DNA of 64,000 bases. Source: Terriglobia bacterium (lineage in GTDB: Bacteria > Acidobacteriota > Terriglobia > Acidiferrales > UBA7541). The stretch is taken from assembly GCA_020073485.1 (NCBI GenBank), contig JAIQFB010000005.1, positions 1-64,000 on the forward strand, in the 5' to 3' direction. The notes beneath the pieces are model-generated. The model was not told where the DNA came from. It made no database searches and saw only the letters and a list, made by a program, of their open reading frames with translations. Positions 51,437 through 60,391 of this stretch are shown in pieces (positions within the stretch are counted from its first letter, which is position 1; each line of letters opens with the position of its first letter). A program made the translations under genes and the position numbers.

Positions 51437-51897
51437 AGCACTTGGCAATCGATTGGCGAATCGTTGGGGGCGCCGCGGCTGTGGTCGCGGTCGCTGCCGT
51501 GGTGTTATTGCAGCGCCTTTTCCGCAAACCGGACGACCCCGAGGCGGAGGAGCGCCGCCGCAGGTTCCAACTGAATCAGGTCGGGCGGATCGTGGAAGGC
51601 CTGGTCGTCGAACTGGTGGAAACGCCGGCAAGCGCTCCGCCTGTGGCCGCTCCGGGCTTGTTTTCAAAACGAGCCTCCGCGCCCGTCAATGACGGCGCAG
51701 GCCGGTTGCGGCGCCTCATCCGGTACAGCTACTCCATTTCCGGAGTCACCTACGAAACCGCGCAGGACGTCACCGGCCTGGAAGAGCGCCTTTGCCTGGA
51801 GCGTCTGGCGGCGGGCCAACCGGCCAGCGTGAAATATGATCCGTCCAACCCCAGCAACTCCATCCTTGTGGCCGACGATTGGTCCGGCATCGGTTAG
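51433..51897 (+). CDS. Small membrane-anchored protein, DUF3592-like
   Basis: A 154-residue protein with an N-terminal helix (VVGGAAAVVAVAAVVLLQRLF) and a beta-rich remainder (RIVEGLVVELVETPA, RLIRYSYSISGVTYETAQDVTG, GQPASVKYDPSNPSNSIL). The last segment resembles DUF3592-type domains that occur outside the membrane. The TTG start overlaps the TalC stop by four bases, suggesting coupling. No function is assigned. Confidence 0.65.
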   Translation: MKHLAIDWRIVGGAAAVVAVAAVVLLQRLFRKPDDPEAEERRRRFQLNQVGRIVEGLVVELVETPASAPPVAAPGLFSKRASAPVNDGAGRLRRLIRYSYSISGVTYETAQDVTGLEERLCLERLAAGQPASVKYDPSNPSNSILVADDWSGIG

Positions 51898-51960
51898 ATC
51901 CGTGCTTGATTTCCGATTGACTGCTCGAGCTCTTGGAATGAGGATTCTGGGAGCCGCATT

Positions 51961-52260
51961 GTGATAGGAAAAATCCTTGCCGGCGTGGTGGCAGTCGCGT
52001 GCGCGGCCGCGCTCACGCTGGCCACGATGATCGCTCTAGTGCAGGGCACAATTGCGGCGGTTTCCTTGGACGATTTGCCGCTGCGCGTCCTGGCCGTTGC
52101 CGCGGACCTGGTGATCGGGACCGTCCTGCTCCTGGGCTGCATTTATCTGGCGACGCATCTGGCCGTTCGCATTCTGGGCGTGGGGAACGCGGAATTTCCG
52201 CCGCTACCCGACGCCGGGCCTCTCGGCGAATCGCGCTCCGGCGATCCCCCAAAAAATTAG
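51961..52260 (+). CDS. Two-helix membrane protein, unknown
   Basis: A 99-residue product with two predicted helices (ILAGVVAVACAAALTLATMIALVQG and VLAVAADLVIGTVLLLGCIYLATHLAVRIL) and a short Pro-rich cytoplasmic or periplasmic tail. The start is a GTG eight bases after GGGAG. It has no recognisable domain and lies between two carboxylase-side genes on the plus strand. Confidence 0.55.
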   Translation: MIGKILAGVVAVACAAALTLATMIALVQGTIAAVSLDDLPLRVLAVAADLVIGTVLLLGCIYLATHLAVRILGVGNAEFPPLPDAGPLGESRSGDPPKN

Positions 52261-52320
52261 TGGCATCCCTGTTCGAGGCTGTGCGAAAGTCACGAGGGCC
52301 TCGCGCCCTGAACTCAACCC

Positions 52321-53889
52321 ATGACGAACGATCCTAAATCCGCCGAACTCATTGCCGGTTTGCGGCGTCGCAGCGCCGCCGCGGAAGCGGGCGGCGGTCC
52401 GGAACGCCGCGAGCGCGAGCACAAGGCCGGAAAGCTAACGGCGCGCGAGCGGATTGCGCTGCTGCTCGATGAAGGCACGTTTGAGGAACTCGACAAATTT
52501 GTCACACACCGCTCGGACGAATTCGGGATGCAGGATCAGCGGCCGCCGGGCGATGGTTTCATCACCGGATACGGCCGCATGGACGGGCGGCTCGTGTATG
52601 TCTTCGCGCAGGATTTCACCGTGTTTGGCGGCTCGCTCTCGGAAACCAACGCCTTGAAAATCTGCAAAATCATGGACCTGGCCATGCGCAACGGCGCGCC
52701 CGTGATCGGCCTGAATGACTCGGGCGGCGCGCGCATTCAGGAGGGCGTGCGGTCACTCGCGGGCTACGCCGATATCTTCCTGCGCAACACGCTGGCGAGC
52801 GGCGTCGTGCCGCAGATCAGCGCGATCATGGGGCCGTGTGCCGGCGGCGCCGTCTATTCGCCGGCCATCACCGATTTTATTTTCATGACGCGCGACACCT
52901 CGTACATGTTCATCACCGGGCCTGACGTGATCAAGACAGTTACGCACGAAGATGTCTCCAAGCACGACCTGGGTGGCGCCATGACGCACAACGCCACCAG
53001 CGGCGTCGCGCATTTTGTGGCCAAGGACGACGCCGATTGCCTGGCCATGATTCGCGAGCTGATGAGTTTTCTTCCCCTCAATAATCTGGACGACGCCCCG
53101 CGCCGCGCCACCTCCGATCCCATCGACCGCGCAGACGTGGCCCTCGACTCCATGGTTCCCGCCGACCCCATGCAGCCCTACGACGTCAAGGACGTGATCC
53201 ACGCGGTGGCCGACGACAATTATTTTTTCGAGGTGCACGAGCACTTCGCGAAAAACATCGTGGTGGGTTTCGCGCGGCTGGGCGGGCAACCCGTGGGCGT
53301 GGTCGCCAATCAACCGGCGTTTCTGGCGGGCGTGCTGGATATCAACGCGTCGGTGAAGGGCGCGCGGTTCGTGCGTTTTTGCGATGCGTTCAATATTCCG
53401 CTCATCACGTTTGAGGACGTGCCGGGATTTCTGCCCGGCACGCAGCAGGAATGGAACGGCATCATCAAGCATGGCGCGAAGCTGCTATACGCGTTCGCCG
53501 AAGCGACCGTGCCGAAGCTGACGGTCATCACCCGCAAGGCCTACGGCGGCGCGTACTGCGTCATGTCCAGCAAGCATATCCGCACGGACGCAAACTTCGC
53601 CTGGCCCACCGCGGAAATCGCGGTCATGGGCCCGGAGGGCGCCGTGAACATCGTGTACAAACGCGAACTGGACCGCGCGCCGGAGGCCGATCGCGAGCGC
53701 CTGCGCCGCGAAAAAATCGCCGAGTTTCGCGAACGCTTCGCCAATCCCTATGTCGCCGCGGAGCGCGGCTACATCGATGCCGTCATCGAGCCTTCCGAGA
53801 CCCGCGCCAAACTCGTCACCGCGCTGCGTTCGTTTGAAACCAAGCGCGATACCAACCCCAAGAAAAAACACGGCAATATCCCGCTGTAG
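52321..53889 (+). CDS. Acyl-CoA carboxylase carboxyltransferase subunit (PccB/MmdA-like)
   Basis: A 522-residue two-half crotonase-fold subunit that carboxylates an acyl-CoA (propionyl- or related) using carboxybiotin. N-half: [42 protein letters not shown] and [12 protein letters not shown]-half: NPxFLAGVLD-type [29 protein letters not shown], and [14 protein letters not shown]. Length and motifs fit the propionyl-CoA carboxylase beta group, though decarboxylase alpha subunits look alike. The biotin carboxylase and carrier genes lie 2.3 kb downstream on the same strand, separated by three small or unrelated genes. Confidence 0.93.
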   Translation: MTNDPKSAELIAGLRRRSAAAEAGGGPERREREHKAGKLTARERIALLLDEGTFEELDKFVTHRSDEFGMQDQRPPGDGFITGYGRMDGRLVYVFAQDFTVFGGSLSETNALKICKIMDLAMRNGAPVIGLNDSGGARIQEGVRSLAGYADIFLRNTLASGVVPQISAIMGPCAGGAVYSPAITDFIFMTRDTSYMFITGPDVIKTVTHEDVSKHDLGGAMTHNATSGVAHFVAKDDADCLAMIRELMSFLPLNNLDDAPRRATSDPIDRADVALDSMVPADPMQPYDVKDVIHAVADDNYFFEVHEHFAKNIVVGFARLGGQPVGVVANQPAFLAGVLDINASVKGARFVRFCDAFNIPLITFEDVPGFLPGTQQEWNGIIKHGAKLLYAFAEATVPKLTVITRKAYGGAYCVMSSKHIRTDANFAWPTAEIAVMGPEGAVNIVYKRELDRAPEADRERLRREKIAEFRERFANPYVAAERGYIDAVIEPSETRAKLVTALRSFETKRDTNPKKKHGNIPL

Positions 53890-53934
53890 CAAAGAGGAGT
53901 AAAATGGCGTTGGTCTTACATGGGGGAGGGCGTC

Positions 53935-54372
53935 ATGAGCAAACTCATGTTCGCAGTTTCTTTATTTCTGTTGGTTCCTGTCTTGCGAGCGCAGCAAGCC
54001 GACACGAAGGACGCCCCGCCTCAGGCGGAAGTGCAGCCTGCGCCACAGGCTTCCGAGGAAGTTCCGAATCCAGCGAATAGCCTGCCCGCCGCGATTCGGC
54101 CAGGGCACCCGCTAGATCCTGCCGATGTCGATATCCTGACGGGGAAAAGGGACCGCGAGACCGAAGCGTCTCGTAGAGCCGCGGCGCCAATCCTGGGCGG
54201 CGGCTACATTCCCTATGGGGACATTTATGGGATGAGGGGCGGACGCGGCGCGGGGTTTGACGTCGCATTTCTTCCGGTTACGCGAATTGGCAATCCGTTC
54301 TTCTTCAGCCTGCTAACGCCGGGTGGCTTTGGACGCGGCTTCGGCCGCGGAGGGTTCCGCGGCGGCCGCTAA
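53935..54372 (+). CDS. Exported protein with Gly/Arg/Phe-rich tail
   Basis: A 145-residue protein. The ATG at 53935 follows GGGGGAGGG and gives a signal peptide (KLMFAVSLFLLVPVLRAQ). The mature part is Pro/Ala/Glu-rich, then carries ILGGGYIPYGDIYG, and ends in an RGG-box-like tail (GGFGRGFGRGGFRGGR). There is no known domain. It is convergent with the CsgG-like gene, whose product could in principle be a secretion partner; that is speculative. Confidence 0.65.
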   Translation: MSKLMFAVSLFLLVPVLRAQQADTKDAPPQAEVQPAPQASEEVPNPANSLPAAIRPGHPLDPADVDILTGKRDRETEASRRAAAPILGGGYIPYGDIYGMRGGRGAGFDVAFLPVTRIGNPFFFSLLTPGGFGRGFGRGGFRGGR

Positions 54373-54400
54373 ATTCGGTCCACTGTTTTATCCTTGTGAA

Positions 54401-55438
54401 TTACTGAACCACCGTCTTTGCCTCGTCGCCGACCTTGAATCCGGTGCCGGTGACGATTTTGCACACGGCGGAAATTTCATCCACGTCAGTGACTTCCAGT
54501 TCGCCCAGCTTCGTGGTCATCTTGCGAAGCACCGCGCCGGTGGCAGGGTCCTTGATCGTGCTCGTCACACGCTCCACGGACAAATGATCGCCGACCTTGA
54601 TTCCCGTTTTCGCGCCCACGTTCAGCACCACTTGACCGCCGTCCACGGCCGCAACCAGGCCATCCACTTTGACCACGCGTGCCTGAAGCTTGGGCGCCGC
54701 CGCGATCACGCCCGCGGTCATTTCATCGGTCGCGGCCTTCACCGCTTCGCCGATGATGGTTTGCTGAAAGTCGCTGGAGCCAAAATCCGCCCCGCCCGCG
54801 CCAAATCCGTGCCAGTTTCCGCCGCCCCCCAGCAGGCTGGTGCTGCTGCGTTTGGATTGGCCCTTGCCTTCAGCCACTCCTAGAATCTCCGCGGTATCGA
54901 TATCCACCAGGCGCGCATCCAGCATGACATTAGCCTTGGAATCCTTATGGCCAAATCCGCCGAGGCCGAAGCCGCCCAAGCCTCCGCCGGCGCCGCCGAT
55001 CTTCGTGTTCTTTGTCTCATTCCCAAATTCGGTGATGCTGCCCACGATGATGGCATCGAGGCCCAGGATCTTGCCGATCTTGGCTGCCGAAGCCGGATTG
55101 GCGCGGTCGCTGTTGGAGAAGTTCTGCTCGGCGAGGATTTTATCCAGCGCCTTCCGCTCGATCACGCTGTAGGTCCCGTCCGTCACCAGATTCTTTACCA
55201 GCAGGTCGGCGATTCCCTTGCCGATGTCGATGTCCGTCCCGAACAAGGCCGCCGAGTTGGTCCTGACCGTCGCGTAGTCGAAGTCGAAGACCGCCACGCG
55301 CTTCTTGCGTCCCTGCGCGGGAGCCGATCCGGTCGGCGCGCTCGCCGTAGGCTGCGCAGCGGGAGCGTTGTTCTGCGCTCGCGCGGCCAAAGGCATGCAA
55401 AGAGCGATTAGTAAGAAGAGGGCAGCGAGACGTTTCAT
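54401..55438 (-). CDS. CsgG-family protein
   Basis: A 345-residue exported protein of the curli-secretion CsgG/HfaB family: RKKRVAVFDFDYATVR, DIDIGKGIADLLVKNLV, YSVIERKALDKILAEQNF, KIGKILGLDAIIVGSITEFG and ARLVDIDTAEILGVAEG. AGGAGC precedes the ATG. CsgG is normally an outer-membrane lipoprotein, but here the signal peptide ends AARAQ without a lipobox Cys; a Gly-rich insert (GGAGGGLGGFGLGGFG) and a C-terminal FlgT-like domain (KLQARVVKVDGLVAAVDGGQVVLNVG) are further differences. It may act as a periplasmic assembly protein rather than a pore. Confidence 0.85.
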   Translation of the reverse strand: MKRLAALFLLIALCMPLAARAQNNAPAAQPTASAPTGSAPAQGRKKRVAVFDFDYATVRTNSAALFGTDIDIGKGIADLLVKNLVTDGTYSVIERKALDKILAEQNFSNSDRANPASAAKIGKILGLDAIIVGSITEFGNETKNTKIGGAGGGLGGFGLGGFGHKDSKANVMLDARLVDIDTAEILGVAEGKGQSKRSSTSLLGGGGNWHGFGAGGADFGSSDFQQTIIGEAVKAATDEMTAGVIAAAPKLQARVVKVDGLVAAVDGGQVVLNVGAKTGIKVGDHLSVERVTSTIKDPATGAVLRKMTTKLGELEVTDVDEISAVCKIVTGTGFKVGDEAKTVVQ

Positions 55439-55577
55439 GGCGAGCTCCTGTTTCGAAGTGACCCAGCGTGAAAAGATTGTGACCTTGCGGTCCAGTCACA
55501 TGATTCTAGTTACTGGCAAAACCATATGTCAATCATCGCTTTGGAAGGGTGTGGATAGGTAGGCACTTCGGAAGCAT

Positions 55578-56087
55578 TCAGGGCCGCGCCTTTTTTCGGG
55601 CCAGGATGCGGCTTGCCGCCCACGCGCCGGGAATTAAGGAGAAAAAGAGGAACAAGAACACGGTCAAAACCAGATCCTTGAAGCCTGGCGCAAAATCGCC
55701 TCCGTGCCGTATGGCGAGGACCGCGATGTAGTACGCCGTGGGCGCCGCCAGCAGGATTTCCGAGATCAGGTAGGTTCTTAGAAATTTTCCCCGGAAGAAG
55801 ATCATCGCCGTCATGGCCACCAGCCAGGTTGCCGAGATCCACTCCACCGGATAAAGCACCTTGTTATCGAATGAAAAATGATTGATGAGAAGGACGGGAA
55901 TTCCCGCGCGCGGGTCGAGGATGAATGGCGGCCCGCCCGGCCAACGGTAGATTGCGATTTGATAGAGGCAGAGGACGAATAGATATCCGCCAAGAAGATG
56001 TTCGGGCCGAGATTCGGAAGCGCGCACGGGTCTAATTGTATTCCGGGAGAAGGGATTGGAGGTGCATTTTTCTCCAGGTATGGACAC
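55578..56087 (-). CDS. Four-helix membrane protein, unknown
   Basis: A 169-residue protein from a GTG at 56087. Helices are evident at LLGGYLFVLCLYQIAIY, VEWISATWLVAMTAMIFF, TYLISEILLAAPTAYYIAVLAI and DLVLTVFLFLFFSLIPGAW, with a basic C-terminus. The first 30 residues are polar and poorly supported, so the true start may be a later GTG. It is divergent from the biotin carboxylase gene and has no recognised family. Confidence 0.65.
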   Translation of the reverse strand: MSIPGEKCTSNPFSRNTIRPVRASESRPEHLLGGYLFVLCLYQIAIYRWPGGPPFILDPRAGIPVLLINHFSFDNKVLYPVEWISATWLVAMTAMIFFRGKFLRTYLISEILLAAPTAYYIAVLAIRHGGDFAPGFKDLVLTVFLFLFFSLIPGAWAASRILARKKARP

Positions 56088-56142
56088 GGGGTGAATAAGG
56101 ATTGGCGCGTGCTAGAATGCGCGTCGAGCATCAAAAGGCATC

Positions 56143-57675
56143 ATGTTCAAGAAAATCCTTATCGCCAATCGCGGCGAGATCGCCGTGCGAATCGCGCGCG
56201 CCTGCCGCGAACTGCACGTGCGTTCCGTTGCCGTCTATAGCGATGCCGACCGCGCGTCTCTTCACGTTCGCGTGGCGGACGAGGCCTATGCCGTCGGCCC
56301 GGCGCCCTCGCGCGAAAGTTATTTGCGGATAGACAAGTTGATGGACGCCGCGCGGCGCGCCGGGTGCGACGCGCTGCATCCCGGCTACGGTTTTCTGGCC
56401 GAAAATCCGGAACTGCCGCGGGCCTGCGCCGCAAACGGCATTACCTTCATCGGGCCTACCCCGGAAGCGATGGAACTTCTCGGATCGAAAACCGCCGCGC
56501 GACAGCTTGCCGCGCGGGCCGGCGTTCCCATGGTGCCCGGCGTCCAGGATTCCATCGAAAATCTGCAGGAGGCCGAGCGCATTGCGCGCGAGCTTGGCTA
56601 TCCTGTGCTGCTCAAGGCTGTGGCGGGAGGCGGCGGGAAAGGCATGCGGCTGGTCAGCGCGGCGAATGAGATGCCTGCGGCTTGGCGCGACGCTTCCTCG
56701 GAAGCGCTGAACGCGTTTGGCGACAGCCGCGTTTATTTGGAGCGGTATCTCGACCGTCCGCGCCATATCGAGATCCAGATCCTTGCCGACCAGCACGGCC
56801 ACATCGTGTATCTCGGCGAGCGCGAATGCTCGGTCCAGCGGCGCCACCAGAAAGTGATCGAGGAATCGCCCTCTCCGTTCATGACGCCGGAACTCCGGCG
56901 CTCGATGGGCGAAGCGGCCGTGCGGCTGGCGCGCGAAGCGCATTATACGAATGCAGGCACGGTCGAATTTCTCGTGGACGCCGAGCGCAATTTCTATTTT
57001 CTGGAAGTCAATACGCGCCTACAGGTGGAGCATCCCCTCACGGAAATGGTTACGGGACTCGACCTGGTGAAATTGCAGATTCGCATCGCGGGAGGAGAAT
57101 CGCTTCCTTTCGCACAGGAACATGTCGTCCTCCGCGGCCACGCCATCGAGTGCCGCCTGTATGCCGAGGATCCCGCAAACAATTTCTTTCCCTCACCGGG
57201 AACGATATTGTCGTATCGCGCGCCTTCGGGGCCCGGGACACGCCTCGACGACGGCATCTACCAGGGCTTCACGGTGCCCACGGAATACGATCCGATGCTT
57301 GGGAAATTGATTGCTGCGGGGCAGGATCGCGCGGAGGCCGTCGCCCGCCTGGAACGCGCGCTTGAGGAATTCAGCGTCACGGGGATCAAAACCAACGCGC
57401 CGCTCTTCCTGCGCATTCTCCGCGATCCGGAATTTCTTCGCGGCGAAATCTTCACCCGCTGGCTGGACGACCAACTCCCGCATCTGCTCGCCGGTGAGAA
57501 AAAAGCGGAGGGCGGCGCGGCCGCTGAAGACGCGGCGACCTTAGCCGGTCTGCTCCACCATTTTTCGACTGCCCGGGCGGGCCAGGCGAACGGCGCCGTG
57601 GGAGAAACGCAATCCGCCTGGAAGCGCGATGCCCGGCGCGAGCAACTGGATCGGGGCCTGCAGCCACGCCGATGA
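56143..57675 (+). CDS. Biotin carboxylase subunit of an acyl-CoA carboxylase
   Basis: A 510-residue ATP-grasp enzyme that carboxylates biotin on the carrier protein. Motifs: MFKKILIANRGEIAVRIARACREL, HPGYGFLAENPE, ATP-loop GGGGKGMR, ERDCSVQRRHQKVIEE-type ERECSVQRRHQKVIEESPSP, FLEVNTRLQVEHPLTEM, and the ITGIKTN-type VTGIKTNAPL. A C-terminal extension (about 450-510) is Ala/Glu-rich, as in acyl-CoA carboxylase subunits rather than minimal AccC. The end overlaps the next gene by four bases (ATGA). TAGAAT at 56113-56118 is a possible -10. Pairing with the 52321 subunit is inferred. Confidence 0.93.
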   Translation: MFKKILIANRGEIAVRIARACRELHVRSVAVYSDADRASLHVRVADEAYAVGPAPSRESYLRIDKLMDAARRAGCDALHPGYGFLAENPELPRACAANGITFIGPTPEAMELLGSKTAARQLAARAGVPMVPGVQDSIENLQEAERIARELGYPVLLKAVAGGGGKGMRLVSAANEMPAAWRDASSEALNAFGDSRVYLERYLDRPRHIEIQILADQHGHIVYLGERECSVQRRHQKVIEESPSPFMTPELRRSMGEAAVRLAREAHYTNAGTVEFLVDAERNFYFLEVNTRLQVEHPLTEMVTGLDLVKLQIRIAGGESLPFAQEHVVLRGHAIECRLYAEDPANNFFPSPGTILSYRAPSGPGTRLDDGIYQGFTVPTEYDPMLGKLIAAGQDRAEAVARLERALEEFSVTGIKTNAPLFLRILRDPEFLRGEIFTRWLDDQLPHLLAGEKKAEGGAAAEDAATLAGLLHHFSTARAGQANGAVGETQSAWKRDARREQLDRGLQPRR

Positions 57676-58160
57676 GACTCGACATACGAATCAACGGAGT
57701 GAAGCGCAGCGCCGAATTTGACCTTGCGCGGCGGGAAGTAACCATCGACGGCCGCAAAATCGTCGCCGACGCGGCGGAGATTTCACCTGGCACGTATTCG
57801 ATTCTTCTCCATGGCCAATCCCTCGAAGTCACCGTGGAGCAATCCGGCAATGGCTGGCTGCTGCGAACTGCGGGCCGCGAATTTCACCTGGAGATTGCCG
57901 ATCCGCGCTCCTGGCGGCGCGGGCGTGCGGGGAGCATCGAGCTCGAAGGCCGGCAAGAAATTGCCGCGCCGATGCCGGGCAAAATCGTTCGCGTGCTGGC
58001 CGCGCCCGGTGAAAAAGTGGAGGCCGGCCAGGGTTTGCTGGTGATCGAAGCAATGAAAATGCAGAACGAAATCAGGTCACCCAAATCCGGAACGCTCGAG
58101 CGCCTGGCTCGGGAAGGGCACACCGTGAGGGCTGGAGAAATTCTGGCGGTTGTAACGTAG
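57672..58160 (+). CDS. Biotin carboxyl carrier protein
   Basis: A 162-residue carrier with the biotinylation motif EAMKM (Lys129) in LLVIEAMKMQNEI, preceded by APMPGKIVRVLAAPGEKVEAGQ. The first 90 residues are a beta-rich domain seen before the biotinyl domain in acyl-CoA carboxylases. It is translated from an ATG overlapping the biotin carboxylase stop by four bases, so the two subunits are made together. With the 52321 carboxyltransferase it should complete a split acyl-CoA carboxylase. Confidence 0.94.
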   Translation: MRLDIRINGVKRSAEFDLARREVTIDGRKIVADAAEISPGTYSILLHGQSLEVTVEQSGNGWLLRTAGREFHLEIADPRSWRRGRAGSIELEGRQEIAAPMPGKIVRVLAAPGEKVEAGQGLLVIEAMKMQNEIRSPKSGTLERLAREGHTVRAGEILAVVT

Positions 58161-58379
58161 CGCGCATTGTTCCCGCGTGTTGAAATGAGGGACTCTTTAC
58201 CGCAGGGAAATTGAGGGATAACTGCACGACAGATCTTAACGCGCAGCCTCTTTAGCTTGCTTTAACCCCAGAGAGATTCCCCGGCAAAGAGCGTGCCTTG
58301 GAATTACGGGATTGTGCATGAGCTCTCGCAGGGTGGGGACACTGCTACGCCGTTGCCTTCGCAGAGTGCCGACGCTGAA

Positions 58380-59471
58380 CTATTTTTGCGGAGAAGGAGC
58401 CGAACCCGCCGCGGCGGGATTTTGCGGCACGACGACGGGAAGCTTGCCGGCCGATTCCACGATTTGCTGCGCGAGATAGTTGGTGATCTTTGAGTCGTTG
58501 CGCGCCGTGGCCAGATAGGCCGCGCGCAGCAGTTGTTCCTTGCGGTTGTGGATATTGTCGCGGATCGATTGCTGCACCGAGGGATCGGAAAGTTCGCGTT
58601 GTCCAGGAGCTTCCTTGGCCACCAGTTTCAGGATGCGGTAGGAGTCGCGCAGGGCAATGACGCCGCTGACCTGTCCGGCCTTCAGTGACAGGACCATCTT
58701 CTTCAGCGCGGGATCGCTTTGCGAAAGCGAGGATTCCGGCACGTAACCCAGATCGCCGCCCGATCCGGAGGTCGCCGGGTCCTCGGAATAATCCATGGCA
58801 ATTTGCGCGAAATCCGCGCCGGTGCTGAGCTGCTGCTCGAGCGCCGCCGCTTTGCGCTTGGCTTCGGCGTCGGTGGTCGCGTCGTCATTCTTGCGGTTGC
58901 GCAGGCCGGGATCCTTGTGCGGCGTGATGACGATTTGCGCCAGGCGGTACTGCGGCTCGGCCACGTTGAATTGCGCGCGATTCTGATTGTAGAAATCCTG
59001 AACGTCCTGATCGGTCACGGCGATCTTGGCCACCACTTCGTGATTGATCACTTTCTGGATGGAAAGCTGCTGGCGGATGTCGGCGCGAAGGTCGTCCACG
59101 GTGTAGCCGCGCGCCTTGAGCTGGCGCTGAAATTCGTCCTCGGTATAGGGGCTTTTGAATTCGGTGAACTTGTCCTCGACCTCGCCGTCGGCGGCCTCCA
59201 GGGCCATCTTTTTCGAGCGCTGCAGCAGGATCTGGTTGTTGATCAATTCGTCGAGGATGTTCAGCTTGAGCGAGAGCGCCTCATCCTGCGAAGGCTGGGG
59301 AGCGTCCGGATTCAATTGCGTGCGGTAGTATTTATCAACTTCGGTGCTGGTAATATCCTTGCCGTTCACCGTGGCCCACACACCTGCGGCGGGCTGCGAC
59401 GGCTTTTGGCAGCCGGACAACACGGCCAAGGCCGCGGCCAGCACGAGCGTTCCTCGCCATCGTCTGTTCAC
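58380..59471 (-). CDS. SurA/PrsA-like peptidyl-prolyl isomerase lipoprotein
   Basis: A 363-residue lipoprotein. The GTG at 59471, six bases after GAGGAGATT, gives a signal peptide with lipobox LSGC (Cys21). An N-terminal chaperone region (EVDKYYRTQLNP, LNILDELINNQILLQRSKKM, FQRQLKARGYTVDDLRADIRQQL) precedes a parvulin-type PPIase domain (YRLAQIVITPHKD, FAQIAMDYSEDPATSGSGGDLGYVPESSLS, VSGVIALRDSYRILKLV). It should help fold exported proteins in the periplasm. It lies 76 bp after rpmB on the minus strand. Confidence 0.9.
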   Translation of the reverse strand: MNRRWRGTLVLAAALAVLSGCQKPSQPAAGVWATVNGKDITSTEVDKYYRTQLNPDAPQPSQDEALSLKLNILDELINNQILLQRSKKMALEAADGEVEDKFTEFKSPYTEDEFQRQLKARGYTVDDLRADIRQQLSIQKVINHEVVAKIAVTDQDVQDFYNQNRAQFNVAEPQYRLAQIVITPHKDPGLRNRKNDDATTDAEAKRKAAALEQQLSTGADFAQIAMDYSEDPATSGSGGDLGYVPESSLSQSDPALKKMVLSLKAGQVSGVIALRDSYRILKLVAKEAPGQRELSDPSVQQSIRDNIHNRKEQLLRAAYLATARNDSKITNYLAQQIVESAGKLPVVVPQNPAAAGSAPSPQK

Positions 59472-59547
59472 GCAATCTCCTCGATACCCCGGGGCTCTCA
59501 GGGGAGCCCACGCGCGTTTGAATTGTTCGGATGCGGAAAAGTGCCGG

Positions 59548-59739
59548 CTAGGCTGCCTTGGTGACGCGGCCCGAACGGATGCAGGAAGTGCAAACTCGAA
59601 CGTGCGAGCGCACGCCATCGATCAGGGCGTGGACGCGTTGGAGGTTCGGATTCCAGCGGCGGCGGCGCGTGTTGTTGGCATGGCTGACCACGTTGCCAAA
59701 CGAAGGGCCCTTGCCGCAAATCTTGCATTTCTGTGCCAT
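59548..59739 (-). CDS. rpmB: 50S ribosomal protein L28
   Basis: A 63-residue protein with the L28 pattern: MAQKCKICGKGPSFGNVVSHANN, TRRRRWNPNLQRV, then VRVCTSCIRSGRV. Four cysteines (KCKICG, VCTSCI) indicate the zinc-binding form. GAGGAG lies a few bases before the ATG. TAAACT at 59782-59787 on the minus strand is a possible -10 box. Confidence 0.95.
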   Translation of the reverse strand: MAQKCKICGKGPSFGNVVSHANNTRRRRWNPNLQRVHALIDGVRSHVRVCTSCIRSGRVTKAA

Positions 59740-59817
59740 GACTGCTCCTCACAATGTCTTCTAATGACAGGCAAAGACGACAGTTTAGCAGAGTTTGCGG
59801 CGTTCCGCACACAATCA

Positions 59818-60384
59818 TTATTGCGGCCGGGCCACTTCCACCGGGAGACTCGCCACTGCGGGTTTCACTCTGCGAAGGACCTCGCTGGTCCACAGTTTAT
59901 CGGTTAACAGCGTCAGAAAACCGTTTTCAAAATCACAGACCGCGCAGAAATAATAATTCTTGTACGTGGTGTGGTAAGCGTCCACGCCTCGGCGCGCCAG
60001 TTCGTTTTCGAGGGCGGCATCCCCCGCGGCCAGCGGGGCTCCCGCGCGCGCGCCGAAGGTTTCCCCGGCGAATCGTTCGGCGAGGCCGACCAGCGCAGGC
60101 TGCGAGGGCGCGGGGACAATCAGGGAATGGCCGTTGGATTTTTCCTCGGTGGCGATGCCGTGGAGGCTGCAATACTCGCGCACGCGGTCGAGGTGAGCGA
60201 AGAAATCGAGCGCCCACGGCTCAGTTCCCGGCAGCGCGGCCAGCGTGGCGGCCCATATGCGCGCGGCGTCGCCCCCACGGGCGGGCTCACGGCTCTCGAC
60301 CTCCATCAGGTCGAAGCCCACGGCTTTCACGTCCGCACCCAAGTCGAGCGGCTCGATTTCCATCACGTAGTGCAGATCCGCCAC
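59818..60384 (-). CDS. Conserved-looking protein of unknown function
   Basis: A 188-residue protein starting with a GTG seven bases after the previous stop. It contains DLHYVMEIEPLDLGADVKAVGFDLMEVES, WALDFFAHLDRVREYCS, then HSLIVPAPSQPALVGLAERF and TTYKNYYFCAVCDF. No signal peptide or TM helix is seen, so it is cytoplasmic. I do not recognise the family. The tight spacing with the upstream gene points to a shared operon with ruvX and mltG. Confidence 0.7.
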   Translation of the reverse strand: MADLHYVMEIEPLDLGADVKAVGFDLMEVESREPARGGDAARIWAATLAALPGTEPWALDFFAHLDRVREYCSLHGIATEEKSNGHSLIVPAPSQPALVGLAERFAGETFGARAGAPLAAGDAALENELARRGVDAYHTTYKNYYFCAVCDFENGFLTLLTDKLWTSEVLRRVKPAVASLPVEVARPQ

Positions 60385-60391
60385 GGCGCGC

